Virus record (IMG/VR): IMGVR_UViG_3300042934_000462 | Span: 1-35,275 of that record | DNA: 35,275 nucleotides | Strand: one strand, 5' to 3' | Origin: a virus | Shown: positions 35,149-35,275 of the stretch, piece after piece | How positions within the stretch are numbered: the first letter of the stretch is position 1 | How the letters are laid out: each line of letters starts with the position of its first letter | Program-made: the position numbers and the translations under genes | The notes under the pieces: model-generated | Databases searched by the model: none | Seen by the model: the letters and a program-made list of their open reading frames with translations, nothing else | Told to the model about the DNA's origin: nothing

Positions 35149-35275
35149 GTTGACTACCCTTATTCTCCTTGCGCAAGGATGATAGGGGTCGTACTCGCAT
35201 GAAAACGCCCCTAGGGCGTAAACCGGAAACCCCTTGCACCCCTTGCACCCTTGCACACCCCCTCTACTAAATCGC
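35149..35275. repeat. Terminal overlap, second copy of 1-127
   Basis: Exact second copy of the first 127 bases. It should be trimmed before gene counting or read mapping. After closing the circle, the region between the divergent genes at 35013 (leftward) and 245 (rightward) is continuous. Confidence 0.95.

Overview
The window is an essentially complete genome of a tailed double-stranded DNA phage with siphovirus architecture. Its high GC content, frequent GTG starts, very strong use of the leucine codon CTC and many apparently leaderless starts (a -10 box about 6 nt before ATG) suggest an actinobacterial host; this is inference, and no cluster or host is assigned. Bases 1-127 recur exactly at 35149-35275, so the contig closes into a circle of 35,148 bp. 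The 127-bp overlap matches a common assembler k-mer and is probably not a real terminal repeat.

Layout. The junction region (35014 through the end to 244, about 380 nt) lies between divergent leftward and rightward operons. It holds a symmetrical array of CCTTGC half-sites, a candidate origin or packaging site. Rightward, 245-3231: small genes, including an HTH protein and a likely small terminase. 3218-4771: large terminase. 4775-5076: a self-contained small gene with its own promoter and terminator (moron-like). 5109-6314: collagen-like fibre protein. 6324-10765: portal, MuF-like protein, scaffold and major capsid protein. 10837-13090: neck and tail-completion genes. 13294-16417: major tail protein, frameshifted tail assembly chaperones (gpG/gpGT) and tape measure. 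16417-21055: distal tail and tip proteins with an amidase endolysin among them. 21102-22445: membrane proteins and a holin candidate.

The leftward early/replication arm (35013 down to 22442) carries a string of small overlapping genes, a primase-polymerase/SF3 helicase, small Cys-rich proteins, a RecB/Cas4-like nuclease and a recombination endonuclease VII. One gene inside it points rightward: a ribbon-helix-helix (RHH) regulator at 29989. No integrase, recognisable CI-type repressor, replicative family A/B DNA polymerase, tRNA or CRISPR was seen.

The most striking regulatory feature is a set of seven promoters, on both strands, each with CCATTGG/CCAATGG or a related ATTGGT inverted repeat between the -35 and -10 boxes. 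The RHH gene's own promoter carries the inverted-repeat form, so this small protein may control a genome-wide regulon. Other recurring structures are strong GC hairpins after highly expressed structural genes, and a conserved AAGGAGACCCAGCC sequence directly before several start codons. Most genes overlap by ATGA or GTGA, indicating pervasive translational coupling.
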